64,000 nucleotides of DNA from Macrococcus sp. DPC7161. Lineage in GTDB: Bacteria; Bacillota; Bacilli; Staphylococcales; Staphylococcaceae. Below, piece by piece: positions 18,967-28,064 of the stretch (position 1 is the first letter of the stretch; every line of letters starts with the position of its first letter). The stretch lies in NCBI RefSeq assembly GCF_004117835.1, contig NZ_SDSC01000001.1:620001-684000 (forward strand), read 5' to 3'. Below the pieces are notes generated by a model. It was not told where the DNA came from and ran no database searches. It saw nothing but the letters and a program-made list of their open reading frames with translations. The translations under genes were made by a program, and so were the position numbers.

Positions 18967-19347
18967 ATGAACATTTGGATTTCAATAGGTATTGTAATTC
19001 TTGTTTTAGCGATTTATATTTTAGTCAATTACTTTATCAATCGTAAAACGGTTACAGAGTTAAGTCAAGAAGACTTTCAAAAAGATATGCGTAGAGCACA
19101 GTTAATCGATTTAAGAGAAAAAGTTGATTATGATTACGGCCATATTAATGGTGCTAGAAATATACCAATGTCAATTTTTAGAACACGAATGACTGGTTTA
19201 AGAAAAGATCAACCGATTTATTTTATAGACGCTAATGGAATTGCAAGTTATAGAGCAGCTCGAATGCTTAAAAAACATGGCTATACAAACATGTATATGT
19301 TAAAAGGCGGCTATAAACAATATACTGGTAAAATTAAAACAAAATAA
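18967..19347 (+). CDS. membrane-anchored rhodanese-like protein without catalytic cysteine (YqhL-like)
   Basis: 126 residues: one N-terminal membrane helix (residues 4-24) then a rhodanese fold with LIDLREKVDYDYGHINGARN and DANGIASYRAARML. Where active rhodaneses have Cys (CxxGxRS) this has Asp, and the whole protein has no cysteine, so sulfur transfer is not possible by the usual route. A binding or scaffold role is inferred. AAGGAGGG precedes the ATG, and a strong terminator follows. It is divergent from lipM. Confidence 0.88.
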   Translation: MNIWISIGIVILVLAIYILVNYFINRKTVTELSQEDFQKDMRRAQLIDLREKVDYDYGHINGARNIPMSIFRTRMTGLRKDQPIYFIDANGIASYRAARMLKKHGYTNMYMLKGGYKQYTGKIKTK

Positions 19348-19363
19348 TTAAGTCTATTATTTT

Positions 19364-19390
19364 AAGAAGTGGATATGCCACTTCTTTTTT
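19364..19390 (+). terminator. terminator after rhodanese gene
   Basis: Nine-base-pair stem AAGAAGTGG / CCACTTCTT with a five-base loop, followed by TTTT. Confidence 0.85.
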
Positions 19391-19398
19391 AATTAAAA

Positions 19399-19423
19399 AA
19401 GGTTTGGGATTATCCCAAACCTT
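19399..19423 (-). terminator. terminator after gcvPB
   Basis: Eleven-base-pair stem AAGGTTTGGGA / TCCCAAACCTT with a three-base loop and TTTTTT on the minus strand. It stands back to back with the rhodanese terminator. Confidence 0.87.
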
Positions 19424-19428
19424 AATGA

Positions 19429-20892
19429 TTAACCTTCTTTAGTGTAACGTAAAACTGGTTTACGAGCTGCTTGTGTTTCATCTAAACGTCCGATGATTGT
19501 ATCATGTGGCGCTTCTAAAACGATGTCTGGATTTTCTTCAGCTTCTTTTGCGATTTGAATCATTGTATCACAGAATGAATCTAATGTTTCTTTCGATTCA
19601 GTTTCAGTAGGTTCAATCATGATACATTCCTCCACATTTAATGGGAAGTAAATTGTTGGTGGATGGAAGTTGAAGTCTAACAGACGTTTTGCAATATCAA
19701 GTGTGCGAACACCTAATTTTTTCTGTTTAGAACCACTTAATACGAACTCATGTTTACAATGACGATCGAATGGTAATACATAGTATTCTTGTAATCTTCT
19801 CATCATGTAGTTTGCATTTAATACAGCGACTTCAGAAGCCTCTTTTAATCCATCTGGACCCATAGTACGGATATAAGTATATGCACGTAAGTAAATACCA
19901 AAGTTGCCGTAGAATGGTTTTACGCGACCAATTGATTGTGGTCTATCGTGATCGAATTTAAATCCATCTTCAGTTTTAATGATATGTGGTTTTGGTAAAA
20001 ACGGAATTAAATCAGCTTTAACACCAACTGGACCTGAACCTGGTCCACCACCACCATGTGGTCCTGTAAATGTTTTATGTAAGTTTAAGTGAACAGCGTC
20101 AAATCCCATGTCACCAGGACGGACTTTACTCATAATGGCATTTAAGTTTGCACCATCATAGTATAATTTACCACCGGCAGCATGCACGATTTCACGAATT
20201 TCTAAAATATCTTCTTCGAATAATCCTAAAGTATTAGGGTTAGTTAACATGATTGCAGCAGTATCTGGACCAACAACGCGTTTTAAGTCTTCGATATCTA
20301 CTAAACCAAATTCATTTGATTTTACAGTGACTGTTTCAAAACCAGCTACTGTAGCTGATGCAGGGTTAGTACCGTGTGCTGAGTCAGGTACGATAACTTT
20401 AGTACGGTTATGATCCCCATTTGCTTCATGGAATGCACGAATCATCATTAAAGCAGTCCATTCGCCATGAGCACCTGCTGCAGGTTGTAATGTTACTTCA
20501 TCCATACCAGTGATTTCTTTTAATGATTCTTGTAATTCATAAATGACTTCTAAAGAACCTTGAATTGTTTTTTCATCTTGTAATGGGTGCGCTGCAGCAA
20601 ATCCTGACATACGTGCTACACGTTCATTGATTTTAGGATTGTATTTCATTGTACAAGATCCTAATGGATAGAATCCTGAATCCACACCGTGGTTTTTATT
20701 TGATAATTCTGTGTAGTGACGCATTAAGTCTAATTCAGCAATTTCAGGCAATTCTGCACGTTGTTTACGAATAAACTTACTATCTAAAATATCTTCTACT
20801 TTTTTATTATCAACTTCTAATTCAGGTAAAGAATAACTGAATCTATTTTCTTTTGAACGTTCAAAAATTAATGGACTACTTCCCTTAAGCAT
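19429..20892 (-). CDS. gcvPB: glycine dehydrogenase (decarboxylating) subunit 2
   Basis: PLP-bearing half of the split P-protein that decarboxylates glycine and loads the aminomethyl group on lipoylated GcvH. Seen: [20 protein letters not shown] with the PLP lysine near residue 270, and [13 protein letters not shown] at 20892 lies 7 bases after AGGTG and overlaps the end of gcvPA by 8 bases; it gives 487 residues. Last gene of gcvT-PA-PB. Confidence 0.96.
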   Translation of the reverse strand: MLKGSSPLIFERSKENRFSYSLPELEVDNKKVEDILDSKFIRKQRAELPEIAELDLMRHYTELSNKNHGVDSGFYPLGSCTMKYNPKINERVARMSGFAAAHPLQDEKTIQGSLEVIYELQESLKEITGMDEVTLQPAAGAHGEWTALMMIRAFHEANGDHNRTKVIVPDSAHGTNPASATVAGFETVTVKSNEFGLVDIEDLKRVVGPDTAAIMLTNPNTLGLFEEDILEIREIVHAAGGKLYYDGANLNAIMSKVRPGDMGFDAVHLNLHKTFTGPHGGGGPGSGPVGVKADLIPFLPKPHIIKTEDGFKFDHDRPQSIGRVKPFYGNFGIYLRAYTYIRTMGPDGLKEASEVAVLNANYMMRRLQEYYVLPFDRHCKHEFVLSGSKQKKLGVRTLDIAKRLLDFNFHPPTIYFPLNVEECIMIEPTETESKETLDSFCDTMIQIAKEAEENPDIVLEAPHDTIIGRLDETQAARKPVLRYTKEG

Positions 20893-22228
20893 TGAACACA
20901 CCTACTTTCGCGATAAATGTATCAATTTCTTCTTTAGTACGTAATTCAGTTACAGCAATTAACATATGATTCGCATACTTTTCATCAACTTGAGCTAAAT
21001 CATAACCACCAATGAAACCATCTTCTAATAATTTTTCATTGATTTCTGCAACTGATGTATTAAATTTAACAACAAATTCATTAAATGTAGTGCCTTCTAA
21101 GACAGTAAATCCTTCTTCAATCATTTTTGATTTCATGTAGTTTGCTTTTTGTAAGTTTTGGTTAGCCATTTCATAAGCACCATTTTTACCTAATGCACTC
21201 ATAGCAACAGATGCTGCTAATGCATTTAAAGCTTGGTTAGAACAAATGTTTGAAGTCGCTTTATCACGACGAATGTGTTGTTCACGTGCTTGTAAAGTTA
21301 ATACAAATCCACGGTTGCCATCCGCATCTTGCGTTTGACCTACTAAACGACCTGGCATTTTACGCATTAATTTTTTCGTTGCTGCAAAGTAACCACAGTG
21401 TGGGCCACCTAATTGTGCAGGAATACCGAATACTTGTGCATCACCTACAACGATATCTGCACCAAATTCACCTGGTGGCGTTAATAATGCTAAACTCATT
21501 GGGTTACTTGATACGATAAAGTGTGCTTTCGTACTTTCAGTGTATGATTTGATTGTTTCTAAATCTTCGATGCTTCCGAAGAAGTTAGGATATTGAACCA
21601 TAACACATGCAGTATCTTCATCAATCGCTGCTTTTAAAGCATCTAAATCAGTTACTGTATCTTTTACATCAATTTCTACAACTTCTAAGTGTTGTCCTGT
21701 TGCATATGTTTTTAACACTGCACGAGATTGATCATTTACAGCTTTAGAAACGATAATTTTTTTCTTTTTAGTGTCGCCACAAGCTAACATTGCAGCTTCT
21801 GCAAACGCTGTACCACCATCGTACATTGAAGAGTTTGCACAATCCATACCTGTTAATTCAGAAATCATTGTTTGGAATTCAAAAATCGCTTGTAATTCAC
21901 CTTGAGAAATTTCAGGTTGGTATGGTGTATAAGCTGTATAGAATTCACTACGAGAAATGACATGATCTACTACAGTAGGAATGTAATGATCATATACACC
22001 AGCACCTAAAAATGAAACATGTGTGTCACTTGTAATATTTTTATTTGCTAATGCTGCTAACTCTTTTAATAATGGTGTTTCAGATTTTCTAGGTTTAATA
22101 TTTAATTCTTTTGTGAAACGTACGCGTTCAGGAATATCTTGGAATAATTCATCAATTGATTTAATACCAATCGTATCCATCATTGCTTTTTTGTCTGATT
22201 CTGTTAACGGAATATAACGATGACTCAT
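20885..22228 (-). CDS. gcvPA: glycine dehydrogenase (decarboxylating) subunit 1
   Basis: Partner half of the heterotetrameric P-protein. Seen: N-terminal [43 protein letters not shown] and [11 protein letters not shown], all family hallmarks. 447 residues. It follows gcvT by 14 bases, and gcvPB overlaps its end. Glycine-inducible through the riboswitch upstream of gcvT. Confidence 0.96.
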   Translation of the reverse strand: MSHRYIPLTESDKKAMMDTIGIKSIDELFQDIPERVRFTKELNIKPRKSETPLLKELAALANKNITSDTHVSFLGAGVYDHYIPTVVDHVISRSEFYTAYTPYQPEISQGELQAIFEFQTMISELTGMDCANSSMYDGGTAFAEAAMLACGDTKKKKIIVSKAVNDQSRAVLKTYATGQHLEVVEIDVKDTVTDLDALKAAIDEDTACVMVQYPNFFGSIEDLETIKSYTESTKAHFIVSSNPMSLALLTPPGEFGADIVVGDAQVFGIPAQLGGPHCGYFAATKKLMRKMPGRLVGQTQDADGNRGFVLTLQAREQHIRRDKATSNICSNQALNALAASVAMSALGKNGAYEMANQNLQKANYMKSKMIEEGFTVLEGTTFNEFVVKFNTSVAEINEKLLEDGFIGGYDLAQVDEKYANHMLIAVTELRTKEEIDTFIAKVGVFNA

Positions 22229-22242
22229 TTTATTCTCCCCTT

Positions 22243-23325
22243 TTAGTTTTTATGGAATGGTGTTTTAACTACTTTAGCAGGTATTTCTTTTTTACGTACT
22301 TGAACAACTACTTCATTGTCTAATTCTGTTTCAGAAATGTTTAACATTGCAAGTGCAACAGAACGTCCAGTCGTTGGTGATTGAGTACCGCTTGTAACGT
22401 ATCCAATTTCTTCACCAGCTTTGTTTTTAACAACATAATCTGTACGAGCAATACCACGATCTAATAACTCGATACCTACAATTTTACGTGTTAAACCTTC
22501 TTCTTTTTGTTTCTTCAATACATCATATCCAATGAATTCACCTTTATTTAATTTAACACTGAAGCCCATTTTTGCTTCATAAGGTGTGATTGATGTTGTT
22601 AAGTCTTGACCATGTAAAGGTAAAGCTGCTTCTAAGCGCAATGTGTCACGTGCACCTAAACCACATGGCGCAATACCTAATTTAAGTAATTCAGACCAGA
22701 TATGTACTGTGTCTTCAGCAGCACAATAAATTTCAAAACCATGTTCGCCAGTGTAACCTGATTGACTTAAAATAACGTTTTTGCCAAATAAAGAAACATT
22801 TTGATAAAATTCAAATAATTTTAATGCTTCGATATCTTCTTTTACATGAGGTTTTAAAACTTCTAATGCTTTAGGACCTTGTACAGCAATTTGACCATAT
22901 TGAGATGATACATTTGTTACCGTAACGCCATCCGTCTCTTTAGATTTTAACCATTCGAAGTCAATGTCAGTATTACCAGCATTAACAACTAATAAATATT
23001 TATTTTCTTCTAACTTATAAACAACAAGATCATCGATAACGCCACCTTGTTCATTACAAATCATTGAATACTGAGCTTTTAATTTTGTTGTTTTAGATAC
23101 ATCGTTAGTAAGTACATGTTGTAAGTAATCTAATGATTTCTCGCCTTCAACAATAATTTCACCCATGTGGCTAACATCAAACATACCTACAGCTTCACGT
23201 ACAGCTGTATGTTCTTCTTTAATTGAAGAAAATTGGACAGGTAAAGCCCAACCAGAAAAATCAATTACTTTCGCGCCATCTTCAATGTATTTGTCATACA
23301 ATGGTGTTTTCTTTAATTCAGTCAT
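22243..23325 (-). CDS. gcvT: glycine cleavage system aminomethyltransferase (T-protein)
   Basis: Transfers the methylene group to tetrahydrofolate and releases ammonia. Seen: FDVSHMGEI near residue 48, [17 protein letters not shown] and [19 protein letters not shown] with the folate-binding Asp region. 360 residues. The ATG follows AGGGGGAT. It is the first gene behind the glycine riboswitch. Confidence 0.97.
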   Translation of the reverse strand: MTELKKTPLYDKYIEDGAKVIDFSGWALPVQFSSIKEEHTAVREAVGMFDVSHMGEIIVEGEKSLDYLQHVLTNDVSKTTKLKAQYSMICNEQGGVIDDLVVYKLEENKYLLVVNAGNTDIDFEWLKSKETDGVTVTNVSSQYGQIAVQGPKALEVLKPHVKEDIEALKLFEFYQNVSLFGKNVILSQSGYTGEHGFEIYCAAEDTVHIWSELLKLGIAPCGLGARDTLRLEAALPLHGQDLTTSITPYEAKMGFSVKLNKGEFIGYDVLKKQKEEGLTRKIVGIELLDRGIARTDYVVKNKAGEEIGYVTSGTQSPTTGRSVALAMLNISETELDNEVVVQVRKKEIPAKVVKTPFHKN

Positions 23326-23351
23326 TTTTATCCCCCTATAAATAAAATAAA

Positions 23352-23373
23352 ACAGAATAATTCATTATCCTGT
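23352..23373 (-). terminator. riboswitch-controlled terminator before gcvT
   Basis: Ten-base-pair arms ACAGGATAAT / ATTATTCTGT form a tight hairpin with TTTATTTTATTT after it on the minus strand, 27 bases before the gcvT ATG. It sits 3' of the glycine aptamer and is the likely expression platform; glycine should favour read-through. Confidence 0.8.
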
Positions 23374-23394
23374 CGAATGCTTCAGGTTTCGTCA

Positions 23395-23471
23395 AATGGT
23401 TATCCTTTTGCCTGAGAGTTTCGCAATGCTTGCACCTTCGGCGATGAATTTAATCATGCTCTCTAACCATT
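23395..23471 (-). ncRNA. glycine riboswitch (single aptamer)
   Basis: Read on the minus strand, the conserved core GCCGAAGGTGCAAGC and AAACTCTCAGGCAAAAGGA are present. P1 is formed by AATGGTTA (23471-23464) and TAACCATT (23402-23395). Only one clear aptamer is seen; the 78 bases upstream lack a second core. The first 9 bases lie inside aroK, including its TAG stop. Confidence 0.92.
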
Positions 23472-23969
23472 CTCATCCGAAATTATTTTGTTTACGATGT
23501 CGTTGCAACAAGTTTGGATTGATTGACTCGTATCAACCCTTATGTATGCGATTTCATTATAACGTGAAATCCTTGACTTGTACAAGATTAATAATTCTTC
23601 GTAACTTTTTGAAATAGCATTCGGGCGATTTAAATCACCAACAATCCTATTATATAATGTTTCAAAGTTCGTATCTACCCAAAAATTACACTTATTTTTT
23701 AAAAATAATGTTTTATTGTTCGGATTTTCTATAATTCCACCGCCTGTTGACAAAACGATGTCACGATGAATAAATTTCTTTAATGCTAAATTTTCTTTTT
23801 CCCTAAAATATGATTCACCCTTTAATTTAAAAATATCTGAAATAGTCATGCATTCATCCGCTTCAATATATGCATCTAAATCTATAAATGGTTTACTTAG
23901 AATTAAAGATAATTGTTTACCTAAAGTTGACTTACCTGAACCCATAAATCCTATTAATACAATACTCAT
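23463..23969 (-). CDS. aroK: shikimate kinase
   Basis: Phosphorylates shikimate in the chorismate pathway. Seen: P-loop GFMGSGKST (residues 7-15), DLDAYIE with the substrate-binding Asp, LSTGGGIIE, and an NRPNA lid region. 168 residues, full length. It lies right after the comG operon, from which a terminator separates it. Its last quarter also carries the gcv promoter and the start of the glycine riboswitch, so selection there acts on two functions. Confidence 0.95.
   Translation of the reverse strand: MSIVLIGFMGSGKSTLGKQLSLILSKPFIDLDAYIEADECMTISDIFKLKGESYFREKENLALKKFIHRDIVLSTGGGIIENPNNKTLFLKNKCNFWVDTNFETLYNRIVGDLNRPNAISKSYEELLILYKSRISRYNEIAYIRVDTSQSIQTCCNDIVNKIISDENG
23556..23585 (-). promoter_or_regulatory. 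gcv promoter inside aroK
   Basis: TTGTAC (23585-23580), an 18-base spacer and a perfect TATAAT (23561-23556) on the minus strand. Start would be near 23549, about 78 bases before the aptamer. Entirely within aroK coding sequence. Confidence 0.65.
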
Positions 23970-23986
23970 CTTCTCACCTCAAAAAA

Positions 23987-24015
23987 ATTGATACTATTTA
24001 ATTAATAGTATCAAT
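23987..24015 (-). terminator. terminator of the comG operon
   Basis: Twelve-base-pair perfect stem ATTGATACTATT / AATAGTATCAAT, T run following on the minus strand. The stem includes the last codons and stop of comGG. Confidence 0.85.
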
Positions 24016-24183
24016 TATCTGTTGGATATAGAACTTTTTTAAATTTTCAATTGTATATATTTTTAAAACAAATCTTAAAACAAAATAACTTATATAACTA
24101 GTCACAATCATCATAATGATCATCATGGCAGGAAAAGTAAATGCTTTATTGCAACATATAATGGACTTCAAACGTTTGAACAT
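23998..24183 (-). CDS. comGG: competence pseudopilus minor pilin ComGG-like
   Basis: 61 residues with a 14-residue basic leader, an A-F cleavage-like site and a hydrophobic helix (about 16-40). Assigned by position as the seventh gene of comG; sequence similarity alone would not suffice. It is much shorter than Bacillus ComGG (about 124 residues), so it may be reduced. It overlaps comGF by 38 bases. Confidence 0.6.
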   Translation of the reverse strand: MFKRLKSIICCNKAFTFPAMMIIMMIVTSYISYFVLRFVLKIYTIENLKKFYIQQIIDTIN

Positions 24184-24553
24184 TGATTTTCACCTTTAAG
24201 AAGATCCAAGTCTTGTCATTTTTTGAGTAAAAATAGGCATCGTTAACATTTTCTAACATAATGACATAACCAGTACCATTCTTCTTTCTTACAATTCGGT
24301 TATTATGAAATTCATATGATAAGTTTGATTTAGTTAGAAATAATTTATTGTGCTTTATTTCTATTGTGTCATTTTTAATTTCTTCTTGAATGTCACGTAA
24401 AAATAGCTGAATATTGATATCTTGATGATTGACAGCTTTTCCAGAAATATTTTGAATTTGGTAAAAAATTAATGGAAATAAACTCGCAATAATCATCAAA
24501 ATAGATAAACTGATTAAAGATTCAACAATCGTAAATCCACTTTTAATTTTCAT
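24146..24553 (-). CDS. comGF: competence minor pseudopilin ComGF
   Basis: Prepilin-like protein with a short leader MKIKSG, then FTIVESLISLSILM (Glu at position +5, the pilin hallmark). 135 residues from ATG 24553, which lies inside the end of comGE (overlap 11 bases) with no ribosome binding site, so translation is probably coupled. A longer reading to 24625 is open but would give an atypically long leader. Confidence 0.85.
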   Translation of the reverse strand: MKIKSGFTIVESLISLSILMIIASLFPLIFYQIQNISGKAVNHQDINIQLFLRDIQEEIKNDTIEIKHNKLFLTKSNLSYEFHNNRIVRKKNGTGYVIMLENVNDAYFYSKNDKTWIFLKVKINVQTFEVHYMLQ

Positions 24554-24794
24554 CAATTTGGATACAGGTACTATGATCCTTTTGTAAACAGATGGATTTG
24601 TCATTTTGAATGATTTGTTCTTCATTGATTACAACCTCTGTATAAAATGCTCTCACATGCTCTAAATCTATAAGTGCTTTTTCATATTGTTGATTCAATT
24701 GATATGTAATTGGTAACAAAATTAAGCAAATGATGATAATAATACTCATTGAAAGTAATGCATCTATTAATAAAAATCCATCACATTTTTTCAA
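24543..24794 (-). CDS. comGE: competence minor pseudopilin ComGE
   Basis: 83 residues: short leader MKKCDG, then FLLIDALLSMSIIII, where the usual Glu at +5 is Asp, and a hydrophobic helix. Fifth gene of comG by order. It overlaps comGD by 14 bases and comGF by 11. Confidence 0.8.
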   Translation of the reverse strand: MKKCDGFLLIDALLSMSIIIIICLILLPITYQLNQQYEKALIDLEHVRAFYTEVVINEEQIIQNDKSICLQKDHSTCIQIDEN

Positions 24795-25221
24795 TTCTTA
24801 TCCTACCTCTATATAGCTGAATTATTAATTTATAATAAGATTGGTTCATTTTATAAATAATAGAAGTACCTTGATTTACACCTGAAGGTTTAAGAAATAT
24901 TTGTGGCACATTATTATTACTTTCATAAAAAACAACATTTTTTAAATGGTACTCACCCATTGTATATCCGTCTGCATTAAACTTTACTAAATCACCGCCC
25001 AATTGAAATTGGACAGTGATTATTTTATTTTCCGCAATAGCAAGTGTTTGATAATAATTTAATAAAGTAATAAATTCATCATTAATCTCTTCCTCATTAG
25101 CTTCATCAAAATTGAAATGAGTAAAGTGAATAACATTTATTAATACAATAATTATCAGTAAAGTAATAAGAGTTTCTAAATAAGTAAATGCTTTAAGTTG
25201 TTTGGACAACTGCTTCGCCAC
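24781..25221 (-). CDS. comGD: competence minor pseudopilin ComGD
   Basis: 146 residues with leader ending KA, then FTYLETLITLLIIIV, a type IV pilin-like N-terminus with Glu at +5; Ala replaces the common Gly at -1. The rest is a beta-rich globular domain. It overlaps comGC by 29 bases. Confidence 0.87.
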   Translation of the reverse strand: MAKQLSKQLKAFTYLETLITLLIIIVLINVIHFTHFNFDEANEEEINDEFITLLNYYQTLAIAENKIITVQFQLGGDLVKFNADGYTMGEYHLKNVVFYESNNNVPQIFLKPSGVNQGTSIIYKMNQSYYKLIIQLYRGRIRIEKM

Positions 25222-25528
25222 CTTGAATTTCTATGGCTTTTCCATTTTTACATTTCACTTGTGATTCTTTTAAAAACTCAGGCACTAAATCATTAACACT
25301 CTCAGGGTTATTCCCTTTTTGTAATTTATAAGCTTCTATTTGACCTTGGACCATCTTAACTTGTGCTTGACATCCAGTATTTTGTACATTTTCAGATTGT
25401 TTGGCTATATTGGGGATAATGATGATGATAAGTACTGATATAACCAAAAGTACAATTAACATTTCAACCAATGTGAATCCATCTTTCTTTGTAAACTGTT
25501 TTTTTAAAGTCAATAACCATTTTTTCAT
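25193..25528 (-). CDS. comGC: competence major pseudopilin ComGC
   Basis: Main subunit of the transformation pseudopilus. Seen: leader ending KKDG, then FTLVEMLIVLLVISVL with Glu at +5; two cysteines (residues about 53 and 93) that can form the structural disulfide. 111 residues. Needs prepilin peptidase ComC, which is not in this window. Confidence 0.95.
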   Translation of the reverse strand: MKKWLLTLKKQFTKKDGFTLVEMLIVLLVISVLIIIIIPNIAKQSENVQNTGCQAQVKMVQGQIEAYKLQKGNNPESVNDLVPEFLKESQVKCKNGKAIEIQGGEAVVQTT

Positions 25529-25542
25529 TTTGATTGTCTCCT

Positions 25543-26592
25543 TTATTTTATGCCTTCCATCATTTGTAACATCGGCAATATGATGATAAGATACATAGCC
25601 ACTATTAATAAACCTAAGATGATAAAAATCACTGGCTGAATGCTTTTTATCATTTTGAAAATTTTAAACTGCAACTTTTCAAATACATATTGGCTGTAAT
25701 AGGATAATTCAATATCTAATTTAGAATTTTTTTCTCCATGTGAAATAAAATGCGTAAATGTTGTTTCAAATAAATTTAATTTTTCAATACTATCAACCAA
25801 TTGTATCCCTTTAGATAAGTCGTTATTAATTTTATATGCAATAAACTGATTCAATTTATCTTTATCTTGCTTTACAAGAACATCCATAATTTGAATTAAC
25901 ATCACCCCGTTAGATAAGAAAAACGATAAATCTTTGCTAAATTTATAAGTTATGAAGAGTTTATAAAGCTTGTTTAAAAAGGGAATTTTTTTAATTATTA
26001 AAATTTGTTTTTCAATATCTTTATTTTTGAAGAAATAAAAATAGTAAATGATACATAATCCAATGACAATTAAAATAACAAATAGGAATTTAGGTAACAT
26101 AAATAATATTGTCGTTATCCATAAAAGTTCTTTCGATAATTGAATACCCATGGCTTCATACATGGATTGAAATTGAGGCAATACCGTTTGATTAACTGTC
26201 AAAATTAAGCCAATAAATATACAAATAAGTAATAATGGATATTGAATGGTTTTTATTAATTGATTCATTAACATTTTTTGAGTCAAAGCATATAGATGAC
26301 ATTTCTTTAATGTTTCAATCACATCTCCATATTGCTCACTATAGTAAATTTGCATCACAATATGATTTGAATACAATAATTGATTATAAATTTCGCTGAT
26401 AGTTGCGCCTTTTTCTATTGCTGATAAAATATCTACTTTATAAGTTTGTTGAATTTTATCATATTGATTTAATAAAAATACCGTAGATTCATAAAATGTA
26501 AATCCACTTTCCAATAGCTCAGCTGTTCTTAATAAAAAATCGATTTGATATCTTTTAAATGGCTTTTTCAAAAATATATTTTTCATATTCAT
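25543..26592 (-). CDS. comGB: competence pseudopilus platform protein ComGB
   Basis: Type II secretion F-family inner-membrane protein with three or four hydrophobic segments (about 115-140, 155-180, 315-340). 349 residues, full length. Its start lies inside the end of comGA (overlap 38 bases). Confidence 0.93.
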   Translation of the reverse strand: MNMKNIFLKKPFKRYQIDFLLRTAELLESGFTFYESTVFLLNQYDKIQQTYKVDILSAIEKGATISEIYNQLLYSNHIVMQIYYSEQYGDVIETLKKCHLYALTQKMLMNQLIKTIQYPLLLICIFIGLILTVNQTVLPQFQSMYEAMGIQLSKELLWITTILFMLPKFLFVILIVIGLCIIYYFYFFKNKDIEKQILIIKKIPFLNKLYKLFITYKFSKDLSFFLSNGVMLIQIMDVLVKQDKDKLNQFIAYKINNDLSKGIQLVDSIEKLNLFETTFTHFISHGEKNSKLDIELSYYSQYVFEKLQFKIFKMIKSIQPVIFIILGLLIVAMYLIIILPMLQMMEGIK

Positions 26593-27529
26593 TTTTAGTA
26601 ATTTGCCCTTCTTGATATAGCATTGTGATTTTTTCTAAGAGTGTATCGTATTTAAGTTGTTGACCTTTCATATATTTATTTATTTCATCATGATATAAAA
26701 TTTCAAAAATTAATGTTCTTTCATCTCTTATTCGAATTAGCCTTTGATTTATGATGCAATGAAGACTTTGTAACAATTCATTTTTTTGAATGCCCATCTC
26801 CAATAACCTTTCAACTACACCTACAGCATCCGATGCATGTATTGTTGCGATAACAAGATGACCACTTAAACTTGCAGAAATTGCATGTTTTGCAGTTTCT
26901 TCATCACGTATTTCTCCAATCATAATAATATCTGGATCACATCTTAATATTGCTTTTAAAGAATTCTTGTATGTAATATTTGCCTTATGATTCACATTAA
27001 TTTGGATGGCTCCTTCTAATGTTTGTTCAACTGGATCTTCTATAGTAATCACTTGACGATTCAGTTGATGAATCGCTTTATCAAGTAATGTATACATTAA
27101 TGTACTTTTTCCACTACCAGTCGGCCCACTAATTAAAAGTAAACCACTAGCAATTTTGATAAGTTCATAAAGATTTTGTTGATGAATGGCTAATGGTTTA
27201 AAATTTACTGGAATCATTCGAATCACTAGTGCCTCAACACCAATTGATTGTGGTAAAGTAGAAGCTCGAAGTTGATATTCAGCATCATTAATATGGTATG
27301 AAACCACACCACTTTGAGCTTTATTACGTTCTGAGACATCTAATTTACAAATATACTTAATATAAGTTAATAATTTTAAGAAATCATCATTTTCTAATGT
27401 GTCATAAAGTTCAATATCACCTAATATTCTTAGTTTTAGCAAAACACTGTTTCTGCATGGAACAAAATGGATATCTGATGCTTGCTGCTGAATTGCATCT
27501 AATAATATTTTATTGAGCGACGCTTCCAT
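26555..27529 (-). CDS. comGA: competence traffic ATPase ComGA
   Basis: Secretion ATPase that drives pseudopilus assembly. Seen: Walker A SGPTGSGKST, Asp box and Walker B PDIIMIGEIRDEETA, His box GHLVIATIHASDA. 324 residues; the zinc-binding CxxC loop of larger homologues is absent, as is usual for ComGA. AGGTGAG precedes the ATG. First gene of the seven-gene operon; no clear ComK or SigH site could be assigned upstream. Confidence 0.95.
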   Translation of the reverse strand: MEASLNKILLDAIQQQASDIHFVPCRNSVLLKLRILGDIELYDTLENDDFLKLLTYIKYICKLDVSERNKAQSGVVSYHINDAEYQLRASTLPQSIGVEALVIRMIPVNFKPLAIHQQNLYELIKIASGLLLISGPTGSGKSTLMYTLLDKAIHQLNRQVITIEDPVEQTLEGAIQINVNHKANITYKNSLKAILRCDPDIIMIGEIRDEETAKHAISASLSGHLVIATIHASDAVGVVERLLEMGIQKNELLQSLHCIINQRLIRIRDERTLIFEILYHDEINKYMKGQQLKYDTLLEKITMLYQEGQITKNEYEKYIFEKAI

Positions 27530-27670
27530 ATCTCACCTCCTTAACTTATATATCGGAAAAAAATTCGAGTTTTCTTGTAAATTGTTTAAAAAAATTAAAA
27601 ATAAATTTCTTTACTCTATTTTAAACATGGCTATTCCATAAAATAACAATGATTAAATCTAAAAATACTG

Positions 27671-27699
27671 TTTACTTATGTCTCATAGAACTTTATAAT
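27671..27699 (+). promoter_or_regulatory. sigma-A promoter of the DUF2626 gene
   Basis: TTTACT (27671-27676), a 17-base spacer and a perfect TATAAT (27694-27699), 44 bases before the ATG. AGGGGG at 27727-27732 is the ribosome binding site. Confidence 0.7.
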
Positions 27700-27742
27700 A
27701 ATAAATGATATGAACAGTCTGAATTAGAGGGGGAACTTTAGG

Positions 27743-27991
27743 ATGGATAAAGTTTTTAAAACTTTAGGATTCTGGACAACAATTTTCGCTGTAATGTTTT
27801 ATGTAGGCGGAATGTCAATGATGTCTTTCATATTTGTAGCTCAAACTGGATTTTTTGTATTATTAGGATATTTAAAATTATCAGAAAGAATGTATATGTA
27901 TATTTTCGCAGCATACTTAATCGTTTGTTTTGTAGGATTCACATACTATTCAACATTCTTATTAGAGCCAAGTTTTGGTCATCACGAATAA
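27743..27991 (+). CDS. small membrane protein, DUF2626 family
   Basis: 82 residues, three hydrophobic segments (about 9-26, 29-45, 51-72). The FKTLGFWTTIFAVMFYVGG and LKLSERMYMYIF stretches are typical of DUF2626, a family confined to Bacillales and of unknown function. Monocistronic, with its own promoter and terminator. Confidence 0.82.
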   Translation: MDKVFKTLGFWTTIFAVMFYVGGMSMMSFIFVAQTGFFVLLGYLKLSERMYMYIFAAYLIVCFVGFTYYSTFLLEPSFGHHE

Positions 27992-28017
27992 AACCTTCCA
28001 TTACGGAAGGTTTTTTT
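27991..28017 (+). terminator. terminator after the DUF2626 gene
   Basis: Nine-base-pair stem AAACCTTCC / GGAAGGTTT with a five-base loop, then a T run. It begins at the last base of the stop codon. Confidence 0.85.
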
Positions 28018-28064
28018 ATTTTATATTCAATTATTAATTTCCAAATCTCATATCGTTTGTTGAC

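Noticed and set aside
27557-27609. Possible ComK boxes (AAAA-N5-TTTT) upstream of comGA
   Set aside because: Both candidates carry a mismatch, and their 24-base separation does not fit the 8, 18 or 31 base classes; the region is simply AT-rich.
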